49,168 nt of DNA from Candidatus Borkfalkia avistercoris (GCA_019115995.1 DXCL01000016.1:1-49168), one strand, 5' to 3'. Positions 8,753 to 16,652 are shown, numbered from the stretch's first letter. Translations and numbers: made by a program. The notes: generated by a model not told the origin, from the letters alone.

Positions 8753-10453
8753 TTACTTTTCGCCCCCGTCCTGCAACGTCTTTTTGAGTTTGAGAAGCGC
8801 CACTTTCGTCTCCGCGGTCGTCTCCCCGAGGAGGGAAGCGATCTCCTGGGCGACGCGCATCTGCTTTTTGATGACCTCGTCGGTCGTGGCGAGCGTTTCC
8901 AGCTTCACTTTGCCGAGCTGTTCCTCGTTCTTTGTCTCCTGCGTGATGTCTTTCATCACGGCATAGGTGCCCTTGTTGTCCTTCAAAACGATGATCGTGA
9001 GCTCGATGTAGCAGCCCGTCTTTTCGAGAAAGACCTTTTTATTGTAAATGTTCTTTTTGTCGTTCTGGGCGAGCACGAATTCGGTCGGGTTGAAATAGTG
9101 GAAGATCCCCTTGCCCTTTACATCGTATTCCTTGATGCCCAAGAGCTCTTTCGCCTTGCCGTTGATCTCCATGATGTTGAGATCGTTGTCCAAAAGCACG
9201 ATCCCGTTGGGGCTCGTCTGAATGATCTCGTAAGACATGCTCTCCGCGCGGGCGCGCATGTACGGCACGCACATGTCGATGTTCGCATAGCCGTTGGCGA
9301 CCGCCCACGCCTTTTCGTAACAGGTGTTATAGCCGCACGCGCCGCAGTTGAGCATATCCTCGGGCTTCGTTTTGCCCGTTTTGGCGAGGATCTCCGCGAT
9401 CTGCCTGTCGGTGGGAACAAAGTCTTCCGTGCGCCTGCGTTCGTGCACGCAGGAAAAATCGATGTCCTTTTCCGCTTCATAGGGGGAAGATTCGTTTTCG
9501 GCGAGGTCTTTGCTGACGTATTTGCGTATATCCGCATTGGCTTTGAGCGCGCCCGCTTTGAGGGCGAGCGAACACGGCCCGTTTACGCAGGCGGAGTCGC
9601 AGCTGTTCATTTCGATGAACATGCCCGAAAGACTTTCTATGTTTTCCAGAACTTCCTTGCACTTTTCCGCGCCGTCTACGGCGACGAATTCGTAACCGTC
9701 TATGTAATTTTCGAAAGACTTGATGATGCCGCGGCTGATCGGGTAATACTTCGCGCGGTTTACGCCGCCCGCGGGCTTGGACGGAAGGCGGGCGATCTCG
9801 GAAAGCACGATCCCCTTATCTTCGAACATCGCCGCGAGGTCTTCGAAGGTGAGCACGCCGTCTACCACGCCGCTCTCGTGCGCCTCGCGCTTTTTGGCGA
9901 TGCACGGGCCGATGAACACGACCTTTGCCTCGGGGTGCTTTTTACGGATCATCTTGGCATGGGCGATCATGGGCGTATCTACGGGCGCAAGGTAGGCGAG
10001 CGCCTTCGGATAATACAGCTCTATGAGCGTATTGACCGCGGGGCAGCAAGACGTAATGAAATTTTTATACGTATGCGCTTCCAGCAGTTTTTTGTACTGC
10101 GCCGTAACTTCGCGCGCGCCGATGCTCGTTTCCTCCGCGTCGGCAAAGCCCAGCCTGCCGAGGGCGAGCTTCATCACGTTGAAATCCTGCAAGTCGAAAC
10201 TGGAAACAAAGGAAGGCGCGACCGACGCGATCACGTTGCCGCCCTTCAACAGCTTTTCCACCTCCGCCCGCTCGGTATGCACGCTCTTTGCGTTCTGCGG
10301 GCACACCTCGGTACAATGGCCGCACAAAATACAGCGGCTTTCGATGATCTTGGCGTGATGATCGACCACCTTGATCGCCTTTACGGGGCATTCTCTCAGG
10401 CACTTATAGCAATCTTTGCAGCGGGCGTCTTTAAAATCGAGATAAGTGATCAT
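8753..10453 (-). CDS. hydS: sensory [FeFe] hydrogenase with FeS and PAS domains (HydS type)
   Basis: A 566-residue modular protein. Residues 10-55 carry two [4Fe-4S] motifs (CKDCYKCLRECP, CILCGHCTEVCP). Residues 75-300 form the H-cluster domain with TSCCPA (Cys136/137), GPCIAKK (Cys184) and a divergent L3, NSCDSACVNG (Cys285, Cys289). Residues 365-396 hold a further [4Fe-4S] FeS domain (CGACGYNTC and Cys395). A PAS domain (about 405-505) is followed by a coiled C-terminal helix. This order is that of the sensory group C/D hydrogenases (HydS), believed to detect H2 rather than turn it over quickly. The four cluster cysteines are kept but the usual glycines of L3 are lost. The downstream phosphatase is the likely output. 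SD GGGAGGGG precedes the start. Confidence 0.9.
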   Translation of the reverse strand: MITYLDFKDARCKDCYKCLRECPVKAIKVVDHHAKIIESRCILCGHCTEVCPQNAKSVHTERAEVEKLLKGGNVIASVAPSFVSSFDLQDFNVMKLALGRLGFADAEETSIGAREVTAQYKKLLEAHTYKNFITSCCPAVNTLIELYYPKALAYLAPVDTPMIAHAKMIRKKHPEAKVVFIGPCIAKKREAHESGVVDGVLTFEDLAAMFEDKGIVLSEIARLPSKPAGGVNRAKYYPISRGIIKSFENYIDGYEFVAVDGAEKCKEVLENIESLSGMFIEMNSCDSACVNGPCSLALKAGALKANADIRKYVSKDLAENESSPYEAEKDIDFSCVHERRRTEDFVPTDRQIAEILAKTGKTKPEDMLNCGACGYNTCYEKAWAVANGYANIDMCVPYMRARAESMSYEIIQTSPNGIVLLDNDLNIMEINGKAKELLGIKEYDVKGKGIFHYFNPTEFVLAQNDKKNIYNKKVFLEKTGCYIELTIIVLKDNKGTYAVMKDITQETKNEEQLGKVKLETLATTDEVIKKQMRVAQEIASLLGETTAETKVALLKLKKTLQDGGEK

Positions 10454-10471
10454 ATTCCCCTCCCGCCCGCG

Positions 10472-10720
10472 TTACTTGCCGATATGCGGATAGATCTGCG
10501 TGAGAAAGAGCTCTTCGCAATTATCTTTGTTCGCGTTGTGCACGAGCATTTCGTCCGCGAGGACGCTCACGCCGTTCTGACAGTTGCCCATACAGAAACT
10601 CGCCTGCAAGTCTACCTTGTCCTCCACGCCGTACTTTTTTACGAGGCGCTTCATCTCTTCGATCACATCGTAAGACCCCCGAAGATGACAGGAACTCCCC
10701 ACGCATACCTTTACGACCAT
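10472..10720 (-). CDS. [2Fe-2S] thioredoxin-like ferredoxin (NuoE/HydC-like)
   Basis: An 82-residue thioredoxin-fold [2Fe-2S] protein. Ligand cysteines are CVGSSC (residues 6 and 11) and CMGNC (43 and 47), the C-x4-C...C-x3-C pattern of NuoE C-terminal domains and HydC subunits, without the helical N-terminal domain of full NuoE. It would pass electrons to or from the hydrogenases encoded downstream. It is the first gene of the hydrogenase operon, 18 bases upstream of hydS, preceded by GAGG and by a 170-base leader that starts at the palindromic promoter. Confidence 0.9.
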   Translation of the reverse strand: MVVKVCVGSSCHLRGSYDVIEEMKRLVKKYGVEDKVDLQASFCMGNCQNGVSVLADEMLVHNANKDNCEELFLTQIYPHIGK

Positions 10721-10759
10721 AACAATAACCTCACGATTTTAATATTTTCACTATTCACG

Positions 10760-10788
10760 AAAAAGCGTCTGCTCCGCAAGCGCTTTTT
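10760..10788 (-). promoter_or_regulatory. terminator-like hairpin in the hydrogenase operon leader (possible attenuator)
   Basis: AAAAAGCG (10760-10767) pairs with CGCTTTTT (10781-10788), loop 13 bases. On the minus strand the 3' arm ends in five T. It lies between promoter and first gene, so it could attenuate transcription. No ligand-binding fold was recognised. Confidence 0.4.
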
Positions 10789-10874
10789 CCGCAATTTCCG
10801 AAAGCCGCGCCACGATTTTCTTTCCCGCGGGCGCGCAAAGACCGCGCTTTCGGCTGACCTCTTGCGCGACCCTG

Positions 10875-10915
10875 AATCGATATTTTTTTATCGATTTATA
10901 TTATAATATAAATCG
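10875..10915 (-). promoter_or_regulatory. two overlapping palindromes at the hydrogenase promoter (probable operators)
   Basis: A perfect 24-base palindrome spans 10892-10915 and is centred in the -10 box; its arms begin CGATTTATATTA. A second inverted repeat, AATCGATA-N6-TATCGATT, spans 10875-10896 over the initiation region. Together they cover the RNA polymerase site, as expected for a repressor. The regulator cannot be named; neither matches the Rex consensus TTGTGAA-N-TTCACAA. Confidence 0.6.
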
Positions 10916-10928
10916 CGCGGTTCGTCAA
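10900..10928 (-). promoter_or_regulatory. sigma-A promoter of the hydrogenase operon
   Basis: Minus strand: -35 TTGACG (10923-10928), 17-base spacer, -10 TATAAT (10900-10905). Predicted start of transcription is near 10893. Confidence 0.85.
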
Positions 10929-10977
10929 CGGTTTTTCCGAATTTTAAAGCAGGGATTTTCAGGAAACGCCGCCGCGT

Positions 10978-11019
10978 AAAAAAGGCGGCACAAACATTTC
11001 ACTGCTTATACCGCCTTTT
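10978..11019 (-). terminator. intrinsic terminator of the lipoprotein gene
   Basis: AAAAGGCGG (about 10980-10988) pairs with CCGCCTTTT (11011-11019), followed on the minus strand by six T. It begins seven bases after the stop. Confidence 0.7.
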
Positions 11020-11025
11020 CATTAT

Positions 11026-12939
11026 TCATCTTCCCGATCTAAGCCCTATCCATGCCGAGTACGGCGTAACCGGGCCTCCTTTATACAGGGCGAACAGCCC
11101 ATTGGCTGATGTTAAAGCATCTGAATATATTTGTAATCGTTTTTCCATTTCTTGCGTTTTCAATGCAGACGTTTCATCTTGCAAGCTCTCCGTATCATGA
11201 TACCGTACGCCATCTATGAAATCTGCGATCAGCATATATTCCCGCAATGTAGGGATCACGCCTTCGGGCGGCAACCCGTCTTGCCCGATCGATTCGTCAT
11301 AGACCTTAAAAACTTCTGAAACGGATATAATTTTATTTTGCGCAAGGTTGTACCCGTAAAGATTTGCCACATTCCCCCAGGACTCCTCTTCCTTGCTATT
11401 AAAATTATCAATTCTTACACTGACTCGCTCCGCAAGAAAAGCCTCCTCCAAGGTCAGCGTATCGGCTTCTATTTTGTCGGATACAAAATCTCTCGCTTTA
11501 CGCATATCTACGGGAAAACAAGGTCCCGCCTCCGGCATAAAGACTTTGACATACAGATCAGCAAGATCGTTTAAAAGTCGCAGGTATTGCAGTTTCTCCG
11601 TTCCTTCCAACGATTCCATTTTAAGCCGATACATTTCATGAAACTTTTTAGAAAGATCTTTCCGCTTATTATATACAAAATCATCCGCAGAAAGAGCATA
11701 AGTTATTTCCGCGGCCCAAAGCATGCTTTCGACAGCCGAAACTGCATTCTCATTATAAATATTGCCGGGGATATATCGCTCGGTTACAAAAGCTTCGATC
11801 TTTTCAAAATCGATTTGTTTACTGTCTGAAAGCAGATATATGCCCGCCAAAGTGTTCTGTTCGGAAAAAACGCCGCTTTTCAAAACATACTGTTCCGCAT
11901 AGCCGAGGGCATAACTGCGCAATTGCGCCGTTAACTCATCGTCTTGCGATAAAGACACGAAATGCAGCGCTTCGGAAATCAAATTGCCGTCCTCTATCTC
12001 CGCCCATTCCGATAACGGTATTTCTTTGACCGCCATTGTAATTTTTACCGTTTCATCGGAAAGATCGCCATCGTAAAGCGATTTTATCTTCACATATTCG
12101 GAATAGTCTAAAATGGCGGAAACGGAATTTAATTCCATACTTTCAAAATAATCCTGCCAACTTTGGAACCACTCTGCCGTATTTGCTTTCCGCTCCTCGT
12201 CAAAAAGCCCGTATTCGTTCAAAGCATAGATGAAATATCCGCCTGCACTGTAAAAGAGCAACTCTGATTGAGGAACATATTTTTCAAAAGCCGCCGATGA
12301 CGCACATCGTTCAATTTCATGATCGGCAGGGAGATTTTCCGATCCGAAAACAGGCGCAAGCTCATGAAACATTGCCGTGATCAAAAGGCTTGTTCCTACA
12401 AATTCCTGCGGCGAATCAAGATACAATATATCGAAGTCTTCTCTGCGGGAATGATTCAGTTTTTCTTTTAACACCGCCAAACGCGTTTCATCGAGATCGT
12501 ACCCGAACGCCTCGCACAAGTCCGCATAATAGTAACTATCCAGCAAAGAAAGCCGCTCCAAATTCAAAGCGACAAAGCTCCCCGCCAATTTCTCCTTCAA
12601 TACTGCCGCAACAGCTTCCTCATTGCCCGCTTTTCGTGCAAGCTGTAACGCCGAATACGCTCCATATAAATTATCGGAATAATTTTCGTCCAAAAAACCT
12701 GCATACCGGTCGTCTTCATAATAGTACCGCAAAGCAATGTTTCTCGCTTCTTCGGAAAGTTTTTGCCTCTCTTCTTCCTCGTACGATCTGCCCCCGCCCG
12801 TTCCGCTTATAAAGCTGCCTCTGAGCAAACCGTCAAAAATGACCGCAGGCGGCAAATCGCCGCCTGCACACGCTGAAAAACTTAACAGTCCGAAAATAAC
12901 CGATAAAACAATGCAGGCTGTTTTTATCAATTTTTTCAT
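11026..12939 (-). CDS. large secreted lipoprotein of unknown function
   Basis: I do not recognise a family. The 637-residue product starts with a lipoprotein signal peptide: MKKLIKTAC, a hydrophobic core, and the lipobox LSFSAC with Cys at about residue 24, so it should be lipid-anchored on the outer face of the membrane. The rest is mostly predicted helix, rich in Glu, Tyr, Leu and Ser, with repeated patterns such as LARKAGNEEAV and AEWFQSWQDYFES that suggest an alpha-alpha solenoid or toroid; no catalytic motif stands out. The start at 12939 was chosen for GGGGG eight bases upstream and the signal peptide. The gene is a single transcription unit with its own promoter and terminator. It is visibly richer in A+T and in A- and T-ending codons than its neighbours, which may mean transfer. 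Confidence 0.8.
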   Translation of the reverse strand: MKKLIKTACIVLSVIFGLLSFSACAGGDLPPAVIFDGLLRGSFISGTGGGRSYEEEERQKLSEEARNIALRYYYEDDRYAGFLDENYSDNLYGAYSALQLARKAGNEEAVAAVLKEKLAGSFVALNLERLSLLDSYYYADLCEAFGYDLDETRLAVLKEKLNHSRREDFDILYLDSPQEFVGTSLLITAMFHELAPVFGSENLPADHEIERCASSAAFEKYVPQSELLFYSAGGYFIYALNEYGLFDEERKANTAEWFQSWQDYFESMELNSVSAILDYSEYVKIKSLYDGDLSDETVKITMAVKEIPLSEWAEIEDGNLISEALHFVSLSQDDELTAQLRSYALGYAEQYVLKSGVFSEQNTLAGIYLLSDSKQIDFEKIEAFVTERYIPGNIYNENAVSAVESMLWAAEITYALSADDFVYNKRKDLSKKFHEMYRLKMESLEGTEKLQYLRLLNDLADLYVKVFMPEAGPCFPVDMRKARDFVSDKIEADTLTLEEAFLAERVSVRIDNFNSKEEESWGNVANLYGYNLAQNKIISVSEVFKVYDESIGQDGLPPEGVIPTLREYMLIADFIDGVRYHDTESLQDETSALKTQEMEKRLQIYSDALTSANGLFALYKGGPVTPYSAWIGLRSGR

Positions 12940-13055
12940 ACAATATTCCCCCGCCACATCAGTTATTAAAATTTCAACATCTTTTTCTCTTTGCTTTTGT
13001 GCAAGAAACTATTTTTCTCTGATTTTTACCCCTCCTTATTGTTATTTCTATTTAA

Positions 13056-13083
13056 ATTATACCATATATTTCTTTTTTGTCAA
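13056..13083 (-). promoter_or_regulatory. sigma-A promoter of the lipoprotein gene
   Basis: Minus strand: -35 TTGACA (13078-13083), 16-base spacer, -10 TATAAT (13056-13061). The leader is about 110 bases and A/T-rich. Confidence 0.8.
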
Positions 13084-13092
13084 TAGATATTT

Positions 13093-13121
13093 AAAAAGCC
13101 GCCTCATCGGGCGGCTTTTTT
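13093..13121 (-). terminator. intrinsic terminator of the P-type ATPase gene
   Basis: GCCGCC (13098-13103) pairs with GGCGGC (13110-13115), flanked by five A and six T, so it can work in both directions. It lies 12 bases after the ATPase stop. Confidence 0.85.
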
Positions 13122-13132
13122 CAACATTATAC

Positions 13133-15805
13133 TCATTTTTTCGCCCTTTTCACGATCCTGCGGACGAGCTTGATCGCCTCGTCCAAAAGAACGACGGAGA
13201 ATGCGAGCGCTACGATCTTGACCCAGTCGAGAATGCCGAGCGCCACCGTATCGAACACGGGGCCGGCAAACTGCGTGATAACGATCTGCAACACAAACGC
13301 CGCGGCAAACGCAATGAGCATGAGCTTGTTTTTAAAGAAGTTGGGGAACACGCTCCTGTCTCCCAATTCGCGGCAGTTGAACGCGTTGAAGAGCTGGAAC
13401 AGAACGAACAGCGTGAATATAACGGTGTCGGAGATCGCCTCCGCGTTTTCCCCTTCCATCGGTATGCCGAGGAAGTTCCACTGCTTCTGCGCCAGGCACA
13501 CGATGCACATGAATATGCCGTTGACGGCGATTTTGACCATCATCTCCGCAGAAACGATGCTCTCTCCCCTCGCGGTCGGTTTGCGCTTCATCAGGTCGTC
13601 GCGTATCGGTTCCAACCCGAGCGTGAGCGCGGGCGGGCCGTCCATGATGATGTTAATCCACAACAGGTCGAGCGCGTTGAACGGGTTTTCAAAAGAAGGC
13701 ACAAATAATCCGATGACCGTGCACAGGAAAATAATGGCGACGGACGCGACGTTTACGGTGAGCTGGAACTGTATGAACCGCTTGAAATTTTCGTAAATGC
13801 CCCTGCCCCACTTGACCGTCGTTACGATGGTGGAGAAGGAGTCGTTCAGAAGGACGATGTCCGCCGCTTCTTTGGAAACTTCCGTGCCGGAAATACCCAT
13901 GGCGATGCCCACGTCTGCATTTTTGAGGGCGGGGGCGTCGTTGATGCCGTCGCCAGTAACGGCGACCACGTTGCCCTTGGCTTTGAGCTCTTTGACCACG
14001 CGCATCTTCAAAAGCGGCGTGCTGCGCGCGATGACGCGCACGGAGGGCAGCACTTTGGAAAACTCTTCGTCGGAAAGCCCTTCCAGATAAGCGGCTTCCA
14101 CCGCGATGTGATCGTCGTCGAGAATGCCGAGCTCGTTCGCGATGGCGGACGCGGTAACGATGTTGTCGCCGGTGAGCATTTTCAGATCGATGCCCGCGCC
14201 CTTGCAGGCGTGCACCGCGTCGTACACTTCCGCGCGCAGGGGGTCGGTGATGCCGACGAACCCGTCGAAGATCATGCCGTTCTCCGCGTCTTCACGGCTT
14301 TCCGGCTTTGCAGACACCTCTTTGTGCGCGAAAGCGAGCACGCGGCGCGCGCGCTTTTGCAGGCCGACGATCTCTCCCTCGTACTTTTCGCGCTCCTCTT
14401 CGGGAACGCTGCAAAGGGAGAGTATCTTTTCGGGGCTGCCCTTGGTATAGACGGCAAACCCGCCCTCTTTGCGCACGACGGTCGTCATGTTCTTCGTGTC
14501 CGAAGAGAAGGGATACACTTCGGCGATCTCCGCCTCTTCGCGCTTTTTCCTGTAATCCACCCCGCACTTTTCCGCCGAAACGAGCAGCGCCCCCTCGGTA
14601 GGATTGCCCACAAAGCGGACGACGCCGTTTTCTTCATACAGATCGGCCGTGCTGTTCAGGCAGTAGTTTTCCAGCATGGGCAGGTTGCAGAACGATTCGA
14701 TTTCGCAATACCCGCCGTCCGCATACACGTCCACCACTGTCATGCGGTTTTCGGTAAGGGTACCCGTCTTATCCGAACAGATCACGTTGATGCAGCCGAT
14801 GGTTTCGCAGGCGATCATCTTTTTGACGAGCGCGTTCTGCTTCGCCATCTTCGCTATGTTGATGGACAGGGATATCGCCACGATGGTGGGAAGTCCCTCC
14901 GGCACCGCCGCGACCATGAGGACGATGCTCTCGATGAACGCGTTGCTGATCGTCTCGAAAGTGATCGGCCCGGCAACGAGGATATGCACGAGCTGAATGA
15001 TAAAGATGAGCGCCGCGCACACCGCGCCGACGATGGTGATGACCTTGCCGAGTTTGCCCATCTTCTCCTGCAAAGGGGTCTGCCCCTCGCCGCCGCCCTG
15101 TATCTCGCGCGCGATGAGCCCGAACTCGGTATTGTCGCCTACGCCCGTTACGACCATCTTGCCCGTGCCGCCCGTGATGAAACAGCCGGAAAAGACCATG
15201 TTCGTCCGCTCGGCGACGGGTATATCCCCGGAAAGCTGCGAGGAGGCGTTCTTTTCCACCGGCACGCTCTCGCCCGTGAGGGAGGATTCGTCGCTCGTGA
15301 GGGATACGCTCTCGATGAGCCTGCCGTCGGCGACCACCTTGTTGCCCGTTTCGAGGTATACGATATCGCCGGCGACCAGTTCGCTCTGCGGTATGTATTG
15401 CACGATGCCGTCGCGCACGACCTTGATCTCGATGCCCTCTTTGATCTTGTTCAGCTCCTCGAACGCCTTTGCGCTTTTGCCTTCCATGACGACGGTGAGC
15501 ACCACGGATATGGCGATGGCGACGAGTATGCCGACGCATTCGATAAAGTCGCCGTCGCCCGTCTGCACCTCTTTGACGACGTTCACCGCAATGGTGATGA
15601 TCCATGCAAAAAAGAGGAGCACCAGCATGGGCTCGGTGGCGGCTTCCCAGATTCTTCGGAGAAGGGATTTCTTTTTTGTTTCGGAAAAAACGTTCCTGCC
15701 GTACTTTTCCGCGTTTTCCTGCACCTGACCCGACGTAAGGCCCGCGTGCGCGTCCGAACCGAATTCTTTTACGATCTCTTCCGCGCTCTTTTCGTAAAAC
15801 TTCAA
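13133..15805 (-). CDS. P-type cation-exporting ATPase, Ca2+ (Mn2+) type
   Basis: Ten-helix P2-type ATPase of the plasma membrane, 890 residues. Visible: N-terminal cation ATPase domain, TGES (177-180), helix 4 VPEGLP (301-306) as in Ca2+ pumps, phosphorylation site CSDKTGTLTEN with Asp345, hinge GDGINDAPALKNADVG, and helix 6 NIIMDGPPALTLG with the Ca2+-ligand Asn and Asp. Helix 5 reads NVAS where SERCA has NVGE, so one of the two Ca2+ sites is missing, as in PMCA-type pumps. The start is TTG at 15805: GGGAGG lies seven bases before it, while the ATG 41 codons upstream falls inside the structured leader. The leader resembles the Mn2+-sensing yybP-ykoY element, which suggests Mn2+ and/or Ca2+ export. 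Confidence 0.9.
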   Translation of the reverse strand: MKFYEKSAEEIVKEFGSDAHAGLTSGQVQENAEKYGRNVFSETKKKSLLRRIWEAATEPMLVLLFFAWIITIAVNVVKEVQTGDGDFIECVGILVAIAISVVLTVVMEGKSAKAFEELNKIKEGIEIKVVRDGIVQYIPQSELVAGDIVYLETGNKVVADGRLIESVSLTSDESSLTGESVPVEKNASSQLSGDIPVAERTNMVFSGCFITGGTGKMVVTGVGDNTEFGLIAREIQGGGEGQTPLQEKMGKLGKVITIVGAVCAALIFIIQLVHILVAGPITFETISNAFIESIVLMVAAVPEGLPTIVAISLSINIAKMAKQNALVKKMIACETIGCINVICSDKTGTLTENRMTVVDVYADGGYCEIESFCNLPMLENYCLNSTADLYEENGVVRFVGNPTEGALLVSAEKCGVDYRKKREEAEIAEVYPFSSDTKNMTTVVRKEGGFAVYTKGSPEKILSLCSVPEEEREKYEGEIVGLQKRARRVLAFAHKEVSAKPESREDAENGMIFDGFVGITDPLRAEVYDAVHACKGAGIDLKMLTGDNIVTASAIANELGILDDDHIAVEAAYLEGLSDEEFSKVLPSVRVIARSTPLLKMRVVKELKAKGNVVAVTGDGINDAPALKNADVGIAMGISGTEVSKEAADIVLLNDSFSTIVTTVKWGRGIYENFKRFIQFQLTVNVASVAIIFLCTVIGLFVPSFENPFNALDLLWINIIMDGPPALTLGLEPIRDDLMKRKPTARGESIVSAEMMVKIAVNGIFMCIVCLAQKQWNFLGIPMEGENAEAISDTVIFTLFVLFQLFNAFNCRELGDRSVFPNFFKNKLMLIAFAAAFVLQIVITQFAGPVFDTVALGILDWVKIVALAFSVVLLDEAIKLVRRIVKRAKK

Positions 15806-15835
15806 ACCGATAACCTCCCGATATAGTGCGCCGAG

Positions 15836-15870
15836 CAAACAACAAGCCGCGGGCGATAAACGCCCGCGGC
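15836..15870 (-). terminator. terminator in the ATPase leader (riboswitch expression platform)
   Basis: GCCGCGGGCG (15846-15855) pairs with CGCCCGCGGC (15861-15870), a perfect 10-bp G+C stem. On the minus strand the tail is TTGTTGTTTG. It lies upstream of the ATPase start codon, so it must be regulated or leaky. Confidence 0.75.
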
Positions 15871-15872
15871 CG

Positions 15873-16056
15873 AAAATTCCGTATCCTGCATCGTGAAAGG
15901 ACAGACTGCGACCATATAAAGCGCTCATTCGCTGCGTTTATATGAGTCTCGCAAATTAAGGAAAGCCTATATCCCCGAACGGGATATGTGATGAAGACTT
16001 GCCCCGCAAAAACCTGCGCCTGCTACTCCCTCACCGATGTTATTTTGCTGTTGTTG
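15873..16056 (-). ncRNA. yybP-ykoY-like (Mn2+) riboswitch candidate
   Basis: The leader RNA begins near 16056. Closing helix P1 is CATCGGTGA (16031-16039) with TCACGATG (15889-15896), one bulge. Right after the 5' strand comes GAGGGAGTAGC, close to the hallmark GGGGAGUAG of the yybP-ykoY class. Inside are a hairpin ATATCCC-GTTC-GGGGATAT (about 15970-15988) and a stem CATATAAA/TTTATATG preceded by GCGAGACT, a match to the conserved AGAC bulge. A strong terminator follows. The class senses Mn2+ and commonly controls Ca2+/Mn2+ P-type pumps. The exact switching helices were not resolved by eye. Confidence 0.7.
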
Positions 16057-16062
16057 AGAGAA

Positions 16063-16091
16063 ATTATACCTGTGCCGCGCCCGTTTGTCAA
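16063..16091 (-). promoter_or_regulatory. sigma-A promoter of the riboswitch-ATPase unit
   Basis: Minus strand: -35 TTGACA (16086-16091), 17-base spacer, -10 TATAAT (16063-16068). No terminator is seen between niaR and this promoter, so nad transcripts may also enter the leader. Confidence 0.88.
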
Positions 16092-16124
16092 GCATTTGAC
16101 CGCGATTTTTTCGCTTAATTGCCC

Positions 16125-16646
16125 TTAATTGCCCGATCCGGGATTTTTTTCCACCAGAAACCCGAGCGCTCGCAATTTCGCCTCTATCCCGTCGAGCACT
16201 TCTTCGCTCTCCGCGCTCACCGTGTGGTAGTGGTACCCGCTCGTAACGTTTTTGAGCAGCGCCGACTTCCCGCTCGCGATCTTTTGGATAAACTCGCGCG
16301 TCTTTAAGCGGCTGTCTATGCCCATGGGCGCGGTGAGCGTGCCGTAGACCTTGTGATGCACGAACACGTTTTCCACGCAGCCGCCCTCGTCTACGACGGC
16401 AAAGAGCTCGCTTTCGGTATCCGCGTCGGAATGGCGCACCTTAAAAACGCGCTCGCACCTGCGCTTTTGCCCCGCGACGTATCCGCGGTTCGTGGAGAGG
16501 ATCTCCGCGCCCTCCGCGCGCAAAAGCGCGACGTCCTGCACGATCACCTGCCGCGAAACGCCGAATTTTTCCGCAAGATGCGCGGCGGACACGGGTTCCG
16601 CCCCTATGCACATCGCTATTTGCCTGCGCCTCTCCTCTCCGTTCAT
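16125..16646 (-). CDS. niaR: NAD biosynthesis transcriptional repressor NiaR
   Basis: Niacin-responsive repressor of nad genes (YrxA family), 173 residues. An N-terminal winged helix-turn-helix of the HTH_11 type (residues 5-58, with AAHLAEKFGVSRQVIVQDVALLR) is followed by a 3H domain (about 70-168) that binds nicotinic acid; its histidine motifs are seen as FVHHKVYG and SGYHYHTV. It is the last gene of nadA-nadB-nadC-niaR, six bases after nadC, so it represses its own operon when niacin is present. Its stop codon lies in a duplicated decamer (TTAATTGCCC at 16115 and 16125). Confidence 0.95.
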   Translation of the reverse strand: MNGEERRRQIAMCIGAEPVSAAHLAEKFGVSRQVIVQDVALLRAEGAEILSTNRGYVAGQKRRCERVFKVRHSDADTESELFAVVDEGGCVENVFVHHKVYGTLTAPMGIDSRLKTREFIQKIASGKSALLKNVTSGYHYHTVSAESEEVLDGIEAKLRALGFLVEKNPGSGN

Positions 16647-16652
16647 CGTACG

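Larger units (their letters stand above)
10721..11025. other. leader and regulatory region of the hydrogenase operon plus lipoprotein terminator
   Basis: This 305-base stretch has no convincing gene. From high to low coordinates it holds the terminator of the lipoprotein gene (10978-11019), the palindromic promoter (10875-10928) and an untranslated leader of about 170 bases that contains a terminator-like hairpin (10760-10788). A GTG-initiated frame of about 20 codons overlaps that hairpin (roughly 10815 down to 10750), but it has no good ribosome site and I do not call it. Confidence 0.6.

Noticed and set aside
13133-15928. Upstream ATG start (15928) for the P-type ATPase
   Set aside because: It falls inside the structured leader RNA, adds 41 residues unlike the family, and has no ribosome site; the TTG at 15805 has GGGAGG.
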